A DNA stretch of 64,000 nt from the NCBI GenBank assembly GCA_963682025.1, contig OY821517.1, positions 108,428,972-108,492,971 on the forward strand, given 5' to 3'. Numbering within the stretch: position 1 is the stretch's first letter; every line of letters starts with the position of its first letter. This DNA comes from Cordilura impudica (lineage: Eukaryota; Arthropoda; Insecta; Diptera; Scathophagidae). The notes under the pieces were generated by a model, which worked only from the letters and a program-made list of their open reading frames with translations, searched no databases and was not told the DNA's origin. This document shows, piece by piece, positions 44,245 through 55,414 of the stretch. A program made the position numbers and the translations under genes.

Positions 44245-45930
44245 CTAAGGAAAATAGGTTATGGGAAGGAGGAAAGAGGGTGTAGTGCTTGCCGATATTT
44301 GACTTAAATGCGTTGTGCGGTCAACTGGATGTGGTTTAATATAGAAGCTGGTAGAGCGAACCAAAACTCGGGCACTTGAAGTATGTTCGCTAATCTCAGA
44401 AGAACATTCATGGTAGAATCTATAGAACAGTGCTACACAACCCACATTTCGAGGATGTTCCAATGAGTCAGTAGAGTTGTATAACCTACTGTCATTTGCA
44501 TACGGTCCAGTGGCCCCAAGATAGACTTTGAAGTTCCTGCCAATATATGGGAGTTGTATTCGATTTGAGGTCGGATGCAGGTGGTATAGATTTTAAGGAG
44601 ATCAGAAGGAGTGAAGGAATTTTTGCCTCGTTTTCGAAACCAAAACACTTGAATGCTTATATCGACACTTGAAAAACATGCTCGTTCCAGTGAACATCAC
44701 ATTGAATTATGATGCCTAGAACATCAAGAGTATCCGATTCCTCAATACCCATACCACCCATATATACAGACGACATTGTTGAATCCATGGCCCTGTGGGT
44801 CAACATATAACATTGAGTCTTCAGCGCATTAAAATCAGCCCTATTCGCTGTACCCCACTCAGAGATTGTTAACAGGTCTTGTTTGAGTGTGCCGTTCATT
44901 GTCCGTCTTTTGCCCTCAACCTCCAAGAGGCTGGGTCTAAAATTAAAGAGCATATATAATTAAAAGATTGACCAAGAAGGTCGTTCAGAAAGATAAGAAA
45001 GGGAGAAGGAGAGAGAAGGTTTCCTTGCGATACCCCTGAATTAAGCTGAAACTCATTAGATGAGACCCCACCAATAATAACACGTATTGTTCGGTCTCTG
45101 AGAAAACTCTATATAAACCAAAAAAGTGATTACCGACCCCAAATGCAATAAGCTTTGATATGAATGCAACGTCCCACATAATATCGAATGCCTTGGAAAG
45201 ATCTAGAGCATCTTTACTTTCGCCAAAATTACGAATGGATCGACTCGAGCGTTCAGAAAGTAGGGCTAACAGGTCTCCCATGGAACGATTTCTACGGAAG
45301 CCATACTGGCGATCATTAAGAAGTGATTTGGGCTCTAGGTAGTTCACAAGATGGAAATTGATCATGCTCTCCATCAGCTTTGAGAGCGCAGATAAGATTG
45401 CAATTGGACGGCAGTTTTCAGGGTTATTAGCCGCAGCCTTTTCAGGGATTGGTTGGACATTAGCAAACTTTTTGGGGATTGGTTGGACATTAACAACCTT
45501 CCGGCAAGAGGGAAAGACACCCGGCCCGGAGACTTATTAATGTTGAGACCCAAGAAAACCTTTTTAGCTGCACGTGCTCGGAAGAATATTTTAGCCATAG
45601 TACAAGATACTATTTCGAGTTCGAGATCGCTATCCGGCAAAAATTAATTTTTTCCAAAAGTTTAGCTAAAGGGTTTGACGTATCAACCGGGTCAGTGAAT
45701 TTGGTCATTCATTATAACAGAATGACCACCTGGAATTTTCCTTTACTCTATTAAGAAATAATCAAAAGATCTTGATGGCCCAAAGAGCAGAAAGAACTTT
45801 GGCACATTCATTTCTCGCCTCTTTGCGTAGCAGTTCAGTGACACAATTTCTATTTTCATACCAATATCTGAAGGCTTCCTCTCTGGATCTGGGTGCATCT
45901 ATGCTAGTCTGGTTAAACTAAGTATTTTTG
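44245..45930 (-). pseudogene. Second non-LTR retrotransposon family (CR1/Jockey-type), RT region
   Basis: From 45930 down: DAPRSREEAFRYWYENRN and VTELLRKEARNECAKVL (linker before RT); GLNINKSPG (RT start); 45374-44985 with LNDRQYGFRRNRSMGDLLAL and LDLSKAFDIMWD (motif A catalytic Asp); 44953-44657 with WGTANRADFNALKTQCYML and LDVLGIIIQCDVHWNEHV; 44648-44433 with LLKIYTTCIRPQIEYNSHI and LDRMQ; and RNVGCVALFYRFYH, CSSE near 44400-44460. The DD-containing motif C is lost between the second and third pieces. Several frame changes. It differs in sequence from the 11-13.5 kb family. Confidence 0.82.
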
Positions 45931-46882
45931 ATTAGGCTTATCCGAAATGTGATGCAATGAATAATCGCATACCAAGCACTATTATTTTTTCCACCATTAT
46001 GGCTGCAGCATCAACATTATTTTCCAGGAATAATAAAAAACAAATAATGTGTACCAATAATGAGCCTGATCGGACATATATTTCGGGTATATTTCCCTGA
46101 GAAACTTAGGGTTGTTTGTTTTCTTTTTTTTTTGTTTTTGTTCTAATTATTTTTTCTTATTTTTAACGTCTGAGGAAATATTTAAAAAACGTTTAACACC
46201 ATGTCCATACCAATTTTCATCAAAATCGAATAAGAATTAGGCAATCTCCCATACAAATTCAAACTTCCTCTTAAAAGTTGCTGGATCAAAATACATTTTA
46301 GACCCATTGTTTCTTAAGTAAAGTTGCTCATTATGATCCCTAGTTTATTTTCCGCATATATGATTTTTCGGTTTTTTCGGTCCGCCCTAAAGTGTAAGCC
46401 TAAATAAAGTGTGTAGTTATTTGTCGGTCTTTGCATTTTCTGTTTTTTTTGTTTATGAAATGCAATGTCGATCCTGAATATGACAGGGCATTAAATCCGA
46501 AGATACCTTAAAACTATGTTCAGACTTAAAACATTTTTAAATTATCAATATGACGACAACAGTGTGTTTCCAAAAAAAAAAAAAAAAAAAAAAACGATCA
46601 AATATACTCCTCTATTTGGAATGAGGAAGAAAGCGGTCATTCAGGGAATTACGAGAAATGCACAGACCTTTACATTTAGCTGAATAATTTAAAATTTGTA
46701 CATCACTGAAAGTTTAACTTTTTGGGCTACAAATGACAACTGAATGCTTTTATTTGTATTAAATAAATTACATCGCTGAAATATAAAAAAAATAAACTAT
46801 AAAACATTGTCATTTACGAGAAGAGCGTCAATTGAGCCTAACTGCTGAGTAAAGTAAAAAACACTTTTGGTTTCCGCTCAAA
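45931..46882. other. No gene recognised; contains a long A-tract
   Basis: An uninterrupted run of about 24 A lies at 46571-46594. It could be the poly(A) tail of a retroposed sequence upstream (TCGATCCTGAATATGACAGG ... CAGTGTGTTTCC), but no coding sense was recognised there. Confidence 0.45.
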
Positions 46883-47160
46883 GTGAGCAAGAGATATCAA
46901 TACCATTTTTTGGTATGTTTCGGATTACGGTGCGGCCCATATTTCTGCATCATTGACTCAAAAATCGCATTTTTTTTTAAGTTATGCTGGCCTTATCGCC
47001 AATGTTCGAGATCGAAAATGGTTTTTCGAAATCCAAGCAATTTATTTAAAGATCATCTCCAGAATGGAGTTCCTAAAAAGATATCTTCGGAGGAAGTTAA
47101 TGATGAGAATAATTTATATAACGTTTTATCGCTAGATGCAGTGATATGCTGTAAGAATTT
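46883..47160 (+). pseudogene. Possible Ty3/gypsy protease-RT linker fragment
   Basis: Two overlapping frames read FFLSYAGLIANVRDRKWFFE and RNPSNLFKDHLQNGVPKKIS. This resembles the segment just after retropepsin in gypsy-type polyproteins (ILGxDFLxxAGLxxNxxxxxWxF). It is short and needs a frame change, so it is tentative. Confidence 0.35.
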
Positions 47161-48077
47161 ATTCACTACAACATAAAATATAGGAACAGCATTTTGTCTT
47201 TGGTTCTATTTTGCAACATACTTTTTTATTCTCAAAACGGTTTGATAAACTAACCATGAACTCAGTGGAATGAATTTGATTCACTTTATTTCTTTATTTT
47301 GTATTTGAAAACATACAATTATGTACACAGAAAAAGTATTTGCTAACCGAACTGGTCTAAAGTGGAACAACTGTATTTTCGATTGTATCAACAGAAATTT
47401 AATGTCATATGCAAATTTTCTATTATGACAAAATGTTTACTGTTAAGGCAATATAATTGTAACCATCGTGAACCCGAAAATCGATTATCGCAATTCGGTT
47501 GGTAACAAATTCGGTAGCCACAATATATCTGTTTTCTGTGTGTACGATCAAGTTTAAAACGAAGTAAATATTATATGAATTATAGTTTTGTTTGCGTGAA
47601 AACACATTGGTTTTAATTTCCCAAAAAAAAAATTCTTTTTCATTGTGTTTAATATGCTGTAAAACAAGACGAGTTTCATAAATAAGTGCAAGTAGAAGAT
47701 ACCTTTTTTTTGCTCTTAGAAGGGTTTCCAAAGAAGGAAACTTTATAACTTTCATTGACAATAAGGCCGATATAGCTTTTTTTAATTAACGACTAAACAT
47801 TAACAGGGACTTATCAAAAACATTTTTGTCACATGGCTTCCTTAACATAATTTGTTTCTAAGCGAGGTGGTTTTTCACGTATTTCGAACAGATAGCAAGT
47901 CACATATATGTGATTTGATTTGTGAATAGACTTAGTGTCACGTATATGTGTCACAAAAATTTATTTTTTAAATTTCAAAGTTCACACAGAGCATTTTGTT
48001 GCTCGAAACCGATATTAATTATGCTTTCATATACAAAAAAGTTTTGGGAATATTACAAAAAAAAATGAATATTTACA
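47161..48077. other. Unassigned; one unrecognised open frame on the minus strand
   Basis: 47423-47761 on the minus strand is open for 112 codons (MSMKVIKFPSLETLLRAKKR ... ), basic, with no motif that I recognise. It may belong to a decayed transposon. Confidence 0.3.
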
Positions 48078-48184
48078 ACGGGTGATCCAAGTAGAGATAC
48101 TTTTTTCAATAGCCTTTTTTGACAAATTACGAGTGAGTCATGTCATGCTGTCATATTATTTTTGTTTAGTATTACATTTTATAC

Positions 48185-49117
48185 ATTTTATTTATTATTT
48201 ATTATTGTAATTCTAGCACAACAAGACATAAGTCTTATATATTATAGTGCTAGAGGATAGTTGACAATAGTACTGAAGATTAACAAATAAAATATTAATA
48301 TTATGTATAACTATTTTGAGTACATTAAATATAAAAAAACATTAAAAAGAAATGATTAAGAAATAACAATAATTAAAATAATATAAAATAAACAAAGAAA
48401 AGAAAAATATATTTTTAGTACAGAAATTAAAATTGTAATTATAATTAATATATCTTTTTATTTGATTTTTGAAGCAATGTGTGTTGCATATTATTTGAAT
48501 ATTAAAAAGTAGATTGTTCCAAAGACGTGTTGTGTGAACAAAGAATTATCTCTCTGACACTAGATATTTAAATCTTTTTTGGATAAATTTTTCCCTCGAT
48601 TAGATCTTGCAAAAGTTGAATTACGTTATAGATAATCTGGCTCTTTAGTGAATATAATCTTGTGCGTCATTAAAAGGCATCTATAATTGAGCAAATCTTT
48701 AAAACACATATTGTTTATCCGATATGTATAATCAGAAATGTTGTCACGGCATTTTTTGATAAATATGTACCGAGCAATATTATTGTATGCAACTTTAAGT
48801 TTATAAAAATCATCATTATCACAGTTAGCGAATATTTCACAGCCATATAGTAGAACAGGAATTAAATATGTTTTTACCAGTAGCATTCTTATTTAAAGAG
48901 GTGTTGGCGTTTGAACAGCCCAAAGATTCCTAAGCATTGCGTGGACCTTTCCAACGGTTGTATTTATATGGGTTTTCCACGAGAGGTCAGTATTGAAAAT
49001 AATTCCAAGGTTTTTGGCATACTTAACAAACTCAATAGGTGTACTATTGATCATTAGGTTGGCATTAATACTAAGGTTGTTTCTTGGCATTTCATCGTGG
49101 AAAGACTTACGCCTTAA
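48185..49117 (-). pseudogene. Jockey/CR1-like retrotransposon 3' part, nested in the mariner
   Basis: The minus strand reads EMPRNNLSINANLMINSTPI, KYAKNLGIIFNTDLSWKTHI, NTTVGKVHAMLRNLW (49120-48893), then TYLIPVLLYGCEIF, YNNIARYIF and KIIFTKEPDYL (48886-48626), the thumb/C-terminal part of RT. These are homologous to the ends of the 11046-13480 and 16215-16610 remnants. It ends at low coordinates in an AATAA/TAAATAA-rich tail (about 48185-48215), as in this class. 5' truncated at 49117, right at mariner codon Q of QRLQIVQF. Confidence 0.75.
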
Positions 49118-49779
49118 CAACGTTTACAAATCGTTCAATTTTAATACGCAAATTCACGCTCTGTGAAGAATGTGTTTCGTGCACTTCGCTCAACTTATGG
49201 TCAACATAATCGGCCCACTGAGCGTACTATTCGCAACACCATCACCCATCTTGAGACCCAGCATTAATTCATGGATAATATTCGACCGAATAGACCACGT
49301 CCACGGTGGAATCATTGGTCCATATTTCTTCAAAAATGATGGCGGTGAGAACGAAGCCGTCAACGGCGAACGTTATCGTGCCATGATAACCGACTATTTG
49401 ATGCCTGAAGTTGAAGCTCGTGATATCGGCGACATTTGGTTTCAGCAAGACGGCGCCACTTCCCACACAGCGCATCAATCAATGGATTTATTGAGAGATC
49501 ACTTCGTTGAGCAGATAATTTCACGTTTTTGGCCGGTCGATTGGCCACCAAGATCATGTGATATCACACCATTAGACTTTTTCCTGAGGGGATATGTAGT
49601 CCAAAGTTTATGCGGACAATCCCGCTTCAATTCAGGCCTTGGAGCAAAACATCACGCGTGTCATTCGCCAGTTACTATTCGAAATGCTTGAACGAGTCGT
49701 CGAAAATTGGACTCAACGGATGGACCATCTGAGACGTAGCCGCAGCCAGCATTTGATAGACATAATCTTCACAAAATAA
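49118..49779 (+). pseudogene. Rosa-like (DD41D) transposase, internally deleted
   Basis: The N-terminal part reads QRLQIVQF, stop, then SRSVKNVFRALRSTYGQHNR and TIRNTITHLETQ, aligning with residues 8-55 of the 34613-35698 protein. A large deletion removes about 140 residues, including the first catalytic Asp. Then GGIIGPYFFKNDGGENEAVN, MITDYLMPEVEARDIGDIWF, QQDGATSHTA (second Asp), PPRSCDITPLDFFLRGY (third Asp; spacing again 41) and, in another frame, VENWTQRMDHLRRSRSQHL. Related to, but clearly distinct from, the intact element. Inactive. Confidence 0.88.
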
Positions 49780-49890
49780 ATGCCAAAGAATGTTCTTTCA
49801 AATGATAATAAACATTCCCCATTAAATTTGAACTTTCTGTGTTTTTTCTTTAAAATGTAGGGAACCTCGAAATGCAACTATTTAGCATAG

Positions 49891-52549
49891 GCCCAAACGG
49901 CTGTTCAAAAATATAGGTTATATCCCACCAGAAACTAAAAACTTTCACAGTATTACAACAAGTTATTTATTAATAAACAGCGACCCATATATGTGACTCT
50001 TATGTTCATATTTGTGATAAATTATGGAACATGATAATCGTCCATTTTACTGTGCCATGAATAACGGTATGATATGCTATGGTATTGGGTCGTGAATAAA
50101 TAAATTTGGTGTGATATTTTAAGTGATACTTTAGTCCTGTATGCCCTCAAAATGACTGTACAAACAGAATTGTGATCCATAGCACTTGCCCGATTTGTTT
50201 CATTTCATTTCACCCGATGGAGAAATTTCAGGTGGATGTGACGAGATGTTTTTAGGGAAATGTTTACAGTAGCAAAAATCTACTTTGGGAGGGAATTAAG
50301 GACAGATATCTAAAGATATTTTCACTGAAATTTCTTAGTCATGATATATTGCTGATATAACATATACTAGTTTTTTAATAGAGCGCACTGGATTAAAAGA
50401 ATGCATGAAGCCATAAACACTAAAGATCATAACTACACTGCAAACCTTACCGGTTTCTGGCACTAAGCTTTCATCAGTAACGATATTAAACACTGTCATA
50501 ATTGTTATGTTATAATTTATTATAACATGCTTAGTAAACTATTTAATTCAAATATTATAAAGATAAGAAAATGTGAATTGTTTTGTTTTCTTATAAACAA
50601 ATTGGTCGGAAAATTTTCAAAAGATGCCCAAAAATAATAATACGTTGGTTGTTCCAGGTTCCAGGTTGTTCTATAAATTCAAAACATTCTTCAACAAATT
50701 AAAAAAAAAATATTTTTCAAATTTATTCTATCAAAAAAACGAGGAAAAAAATTTTCATTTCAATATAAAGTTAGAAATAAGTCAATTAATTTGAATCACA
50801 TAAATTAAAATTTTTAATTTTTTAAAAATATATATTTCATTTTATTAATTTTTTATTTCCTTAAAATTAATTTTTAATATAAAAAAATAAATCAAATATA
50901 TGAAAAAATCATATACAAATCTAAAAAAGCGACATTGCCTTATGCAGACGTTTTAATAAATTTGCTTTCATAAATTTAAAAATTGCTGGTTAATAAAATT
51001 GCTGATATCTTAGCCCAAAAGAAAAGGAAATTATTTTGTTGGAAAATCAGTAAACACAATAAAAAGTAACCCACTGTCCATGAGCAATAGACAAATGTTA
51101 GAACATCACCATATGCTGGTGCAATTTTACTCGTAGTTTAGGAAAAATGTCAATGACTTAATTTGTTGTGCCTGAGTAGTGATGGGATGTTGGGACCATT
51201 GCTTTTATGGTCCCTTTTATATTGTTGTTCAAAATAATTGAATGAATAGCTTACGAGCATCATCCTGAGTGCTCGTAAAAAATGTTTCATTTTATTTGTT
51301 GCTGTTGACGATAGAATTATTCTATGTAATGTAAGTGTGTATATTGCTTTAATTTTTCCACCCTTCTTTTACTGCCAGCTTAGCGGGAGATAATTTAAAA
51401 TGTCACATTAACTATACACATACATTTTTTCTATGGTAGTCATCAGCAGTACCTACGGCTTCATTGAAACCATTATCACTACTACCAGTGTCATGGACAT
51501 CCTATTTTCTATCGTATTTACGTATATTTATTTTTAGCATCAACCATTTGCTAATATTTAAAAGTTTTTATTTTGTTATCCATATTGCCTTTAAAAACAA
51601 GTTGTTTCCTAAAAATTAATTGCTTAATAAAATTTTATTTGTCATTGCATTGGATTACACAGCTGCAGTTCTAAAATATCGCCAATAAAATACACAAACA
51701 ATTCACACTTGCATCAGACTATAAATTGAAATATAAACACACAATATTCTACATATATTGCAATTTTTATATATTTAAATATACATACAAACAAAGCTTT
51801 ATTAGTATTTATTGTATACGAACATTAGGGTGGAGTGACATAGCGATTTTGCTATTATTATTATTTTTTTTTTTTTTTTTTAAATAGCACAATTAAAAAT
51901 TATAACTTATTGCCAAACAATAATTGAAAAAATTAACCGAAAGAACAGACTCTATTTAGACAAGAATTTTATAAAAATCTAACTCCATGTCGCGTTACAT
52001 TAACCGAATATCAGTGATACAACTTTACAATATTTTTTATTAAAAAATATTAAATATAAAATAGAATATGCAATAGCAAGCTAGGAAGCAATATTATATA
52101 ACTATTTCGCGTTTTAGTGAGAAATTCACTCACAATACGAATTGCATTTGCAAAAGAGATTTGTATTCAAAAAAGTAATGACTTTGTTTCTCTGACTGAT
52201 GCAAAAATATTTTTAATGCGTTGAGCTGGCAGATGTGATGTGATCTCTTTGACGATTTTTTTTTTAAATCAAAATTTTAGTGACATTCTGCAGTTTCTTT
52301 CTCCAAGAATTGCAATATTTATGAAAGATTAAAAAAAAATCCCCAATTTACAGTTACGTTCATCACTGACTTGCTAATTAAATGAATGTGTAGCAATTTT
52401 GGTATATATTGTATAGATACCTTTGGTCACATATAAAAGCTCTTCAAATGCTACAAAATACAAACATTTTTAAATAAATATTATTTATATAAATTTATCT
52501 ATTTTCCGGTAGAGAACTATTTTTGATTTAAAAAATAAATATTTTTTTA
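49891..52549. other. Large unassigned AT-rich region
   Basis: 2.7 kb without open frames of interest, internal repeat matches or protein motifs. A T-tract lies at 51859-51880. Confidence 0.5.
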
Positions 52550-52830
52550 TACCCTTCAAACCAGTATGTGGGGTCATTCCATCATTTCATTTATAATAGT
52601 AAAAATAATATGGCGTCCCCAAAATAATTATATATGCATGTTCCTTATAACATACGAAGTTTATAAAGCGATATCCGTCTGTCTGTCTGTCCATTTGTGA
52701 AAATCGCGATCACGCCATCAATAGGTCAGCTGTGTGAGATGATTTATTGAAAATCTGAGCACGTTGTTTTTAAGATCATATAAATCGGTCTGTTAAGTCC
52801 CGAGATTTCAAAGAATATGTACAAACAACT
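52550..52830 (+). mobile_element. Different DINE/mini-me subfamily, 5' part
   Basis: TTTTTATACCCTTCAAACCA start, then a GCGATATCCGTCTGTCTGTC microsatellite, then GAAAATCGCGATCACGCCAT. The layout (ATACCC end, GTCY core) is that of mini-me/DINE-1 elements but the sequence differs from the abundant family here. No matching right end was found. Confidence 0.55.
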
Positions 52831-53159
52831 GCTGAAAAAAATTATTTTTCTATACTGTTCTTGTTATTGTTGTTATTCATAATTTTGTAATTTTTATGTC
52901 GTTGTTGTAATTGCTGCTATTTTTGTAGTTATTCTGTTTATAGCATTTGCTTAATGAGTGCGCGTGTATCGTCATACCACACGTCGTTGGTACTGCCCCA
53001 CTTTTTATTCCGAATTAACCTTCATCTCACCCTCAAAAAAACTTACGTTGTTTACCCTCGTGTGTCGTTTTCCACACATACGGGATATCTACATATTTTG
53101 CACTAGCAACATATATTTTTTTATTTAAAATCATGATTTACCATCAATAACATATAGTA

Positions 53160-53492
53160 GCAGATTCCAGCCTTCGAAATTCGAGTGCAAATTCTATGAA
53201 ATTTTTTTTATTAAATAAAGACCCTAAAGGTATGCTAATCGATTAAAGCCAATTCACAAATCACCACAAAAAACAAACTCATTTTTATTAGAAACACATT
53301 AACAAATTTAATAAACACACACATAGCATTGTATAATTTTGTGTATGTGTTAGTAGCCACTTTAAATGCAATTTACACAAAATAAAGGGAAAAATTTTAA
53401 AATCCGAAAATCTGCAAAGCGGCTAAAAAGAAATACCTTTCAAATAATATACGTTTGGTAAAAATCAGGATAAAATGGTAGTATCTATTACT
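53160..53492 (+). repeat. Dispersed repeat 'X', copy 3, inside piggyBac 2
   Basis: Starts CAGATTCCAGCCTTCGAAAT and ends ATCAGGATAAAATGGTAG; lacks the terminal AACATCGGTCACAA block of the other copies. Its position inside element 2 means that it is younger than that insertion. Confidence 0.8.
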
Positions 53493-53559
53493 TCAAATTA
53501 GTTTCTCTTCAATACATTTAAATAAACATTAGGGTTATTAGTATGCTTCTTCTTGGTAG

Positions 53560-54480
53560 AAACAGCACATCGTTTTATATACATTGTTCTTAGTTGTCGA
53601 CTTCTCGTAATAACATATGTAACATCTAGCTTTTCCTTCGATATTCAGAGAAACACATTTTGATCTTTTTGGGGTAATGTCGAATGGTACTGATGAGCGC
53701 TCTCCAGATTATGAAGGTTGACGAAACATTGAAGATGTGGAATGCGCTATTGAGCAACTGGGCTCCCCCACTGATTCATTTTGTAAATTGTTGCTAATAC
53801 AAGAGCTATTCTAAGCTCACGCAAGAAAACTCTTCGCATCATTTGTTTGTTTGCCAATTTGGATAACAACTTTTGGGCAAATTCGCAAGATCAGAAAAAT
53901 TTGCCCACTGTTATGTTATAACTCTTCACTCTTCCAACATAATTCAAAACTACACGTTCACTTTAATTTTTTTCAGCTAAACCACTAACTGGTTTACCCA
54001 AATATGGTTGCATTTTCTAAACGTAATAAGTTTTAGAGCAAACTAAAACCCAAAATTTAATTCCATATCGGCTTAGAAGGCATATGTTGTTGAAACTTGC
54101 ATCTCCTATGAAAACCTAGCAATTGTTATTCAACTGTAACACATTCAGATGGTTTGCAGTAATAATAGTTCAGACCATTTGTCGAATATTTCAGGAATTG
54201 CAGCAAATTAGTCCGTAAAGCTTTTTTGATGTCTGCTTATAATGTTATCGAACCAAATAACACTATTCCTGTATTGAAATATCTTCTTCGACATCATCGC
54301 TCTAAACAAGTCCAACATTGTCTCATTCTTTCATCTAAATTATCACAATTATATCTAAATCATTAGATTAGTTGGAAGCATAGACCTGTAAAGTCCAGCC
54401 AAAATACGAACAACGATATATGCATGTAACAAGTTTGAGTCGATTTCGGTATAGCTTTCACAGCATTGTTCCTTTGCATA
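53560..54480 (-). pseudogene. piggyBac-like transposase 2, decayed
   Basis: The minus strand, with frame changes: MMSKKIFQYRNSVIWFDN, FAAIPEIFDKWSELL, a RCKFQQHMPSKPIWN block, FGFSLL/FWVLVCSKTYYV, YLGKPVSGLAEKN, ERVVLNYVGRVK-type sequence, LLSKLANKQMMRRVFLRELR. It ends with a Cys-rich tail, KARCYICYYEKSTTKN and CCFY, as in the C-terminal zinc-binding region of piggyBac proteins. The segment with the first catalytic Asp (TVDEQL) is eroded to a Cys-Val-Thr-Val remnant. Non-functional, but its flanking TTAA ends are preserved. Confidence 0.78.
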
Positions 54481-54835
54481 TGCATTTGATCACTTCAGAA
54501 TAACATTGTCAATTGTTTTTATTGTATAATAGGTACACAGTTTGTCATAACATCAATAGGAATGGACATTTGATGGCAAAAAATTATGTTCTTAGTACAA
54601 AATATATATAAATTACATATGTGTAGAAAACCACACACCAGGGTAAGCAACGTCACTTTTTACATATCTCGTTGTAAAAAAATGTTTTTGAATCAATTAA
54701 TACGTTTTCTGTATAAAATTGATGCGACAGCAAAAATCAAGAAATTTCATGAACATCGCTTAATTATTATCTTTTCTGTGTTCAAAATATTTTCATATTG
54801 TGTGGTTTTCCACACAAGGGTGAGATGAAGGTTAA

Positions 54836-55410
54836 ATACAAAAAATCGGCAATATAAAACAAGAAATATAAATTATAAATTAATGTTATTGTTTGTGTTG
54901 TTGATCTGTATTAAAAGACTTATAATTGATCTGGCTATGTTACTGTAGAGAAATCTAATAATTGGAAAAGCTCATGTTCATACAAGCTCTCGTATATAAA
55001 AAAAAAAAATTTCTCATGTTCTTTTCTTTCAAATGTTGAGTTAAATAGTTGATTAAACATGAGTTGAAGTAATAGGCAGAAGGATGCTGACGCTGAACAA
55101 TTCGCTTTGTAGCTACTCCATCTAGCGCTGTCTTCAATTTTTTTTTACTAATATTTCTCTTACATTAAAAAAATTATTATCTCTCTTTCATTAGAAAAAT
55201 ATATACATGATCTTAAACTGAACAATAAATAAATGACTAATTATAAATTAATCATAAAAAATTACATAACTATTTAAACATTTTTTCATATGAGAATATT
55301 TAGAATTTTTTTAATTTAAAACTTTTGTATACAATTTATAATGTCCGATTGAATTCGAGAGACGTTTTTAGAAAAAACTCTCAGATTAGAAACTTTAAAT
55401 ACACTTCTCA
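54836..55410. other. No gene recognised
   Basis: AT-rich spacer between two piggyBac elements. Confidence 0.5.
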
Positions 55411-55414
55411 TTAA

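Larger units (their letters stand above)
48078..49890 (+). mobile_element. Rosa-like (DD41D) mariner relative carrying a nested retrotransposon
   Basis: Left end ACGGGTGATCCAAGTAGAG at 48078 shares ACGGGTGAT with the 34506 element. Coding remnants lie at 49118-49779. The right terminus could not be found; the sequence GTAGGGAACCTCGAAATG at about 49857-49874 is the last plausible element sequence. Between the left end and the coding part, 48185-49117 is a retrotransposon on the other strand. Confidence 0.65.
53019..54831 (-). mobile_element. piggyBac-like element 2 with TTAA-flanked TIRs
   Basis: TTAA at 53015-53018 and 54832-54835 flank perfect 15-bp inverted ends CCTTCATCTCACCCT. A second, subterminal inverted pair lies inside: ACGTTGTTTACCCTCGTGTG (53044-53063) against ACGTTGCTTACCCTGGTGTG on the minus strand near 54630-54655. 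TTAA duplication and subterminal repeats are diagnostic of piggyBac. The element (1.81 kb) carries a decayed transposase on the minus strand and an inserted copy of repeat X. Confidence 0.93.

Noticed and set aside
45453..45647. Plus-strand frames across 45160-45647
   Set aside because: Antisense shadows of the minus-strand RT coding region at 44245-45930.
46571..46594. A-tract considered as proof of a processed pseudogene
   Set aside because: No coding sense was recognised upstream, so the tract alone is not enough.
49269..49557. Minus-strand frames inside the second mariner
   Set aside because: Antisense of the transposase remnant, which has clear motif matches on the plus strand.
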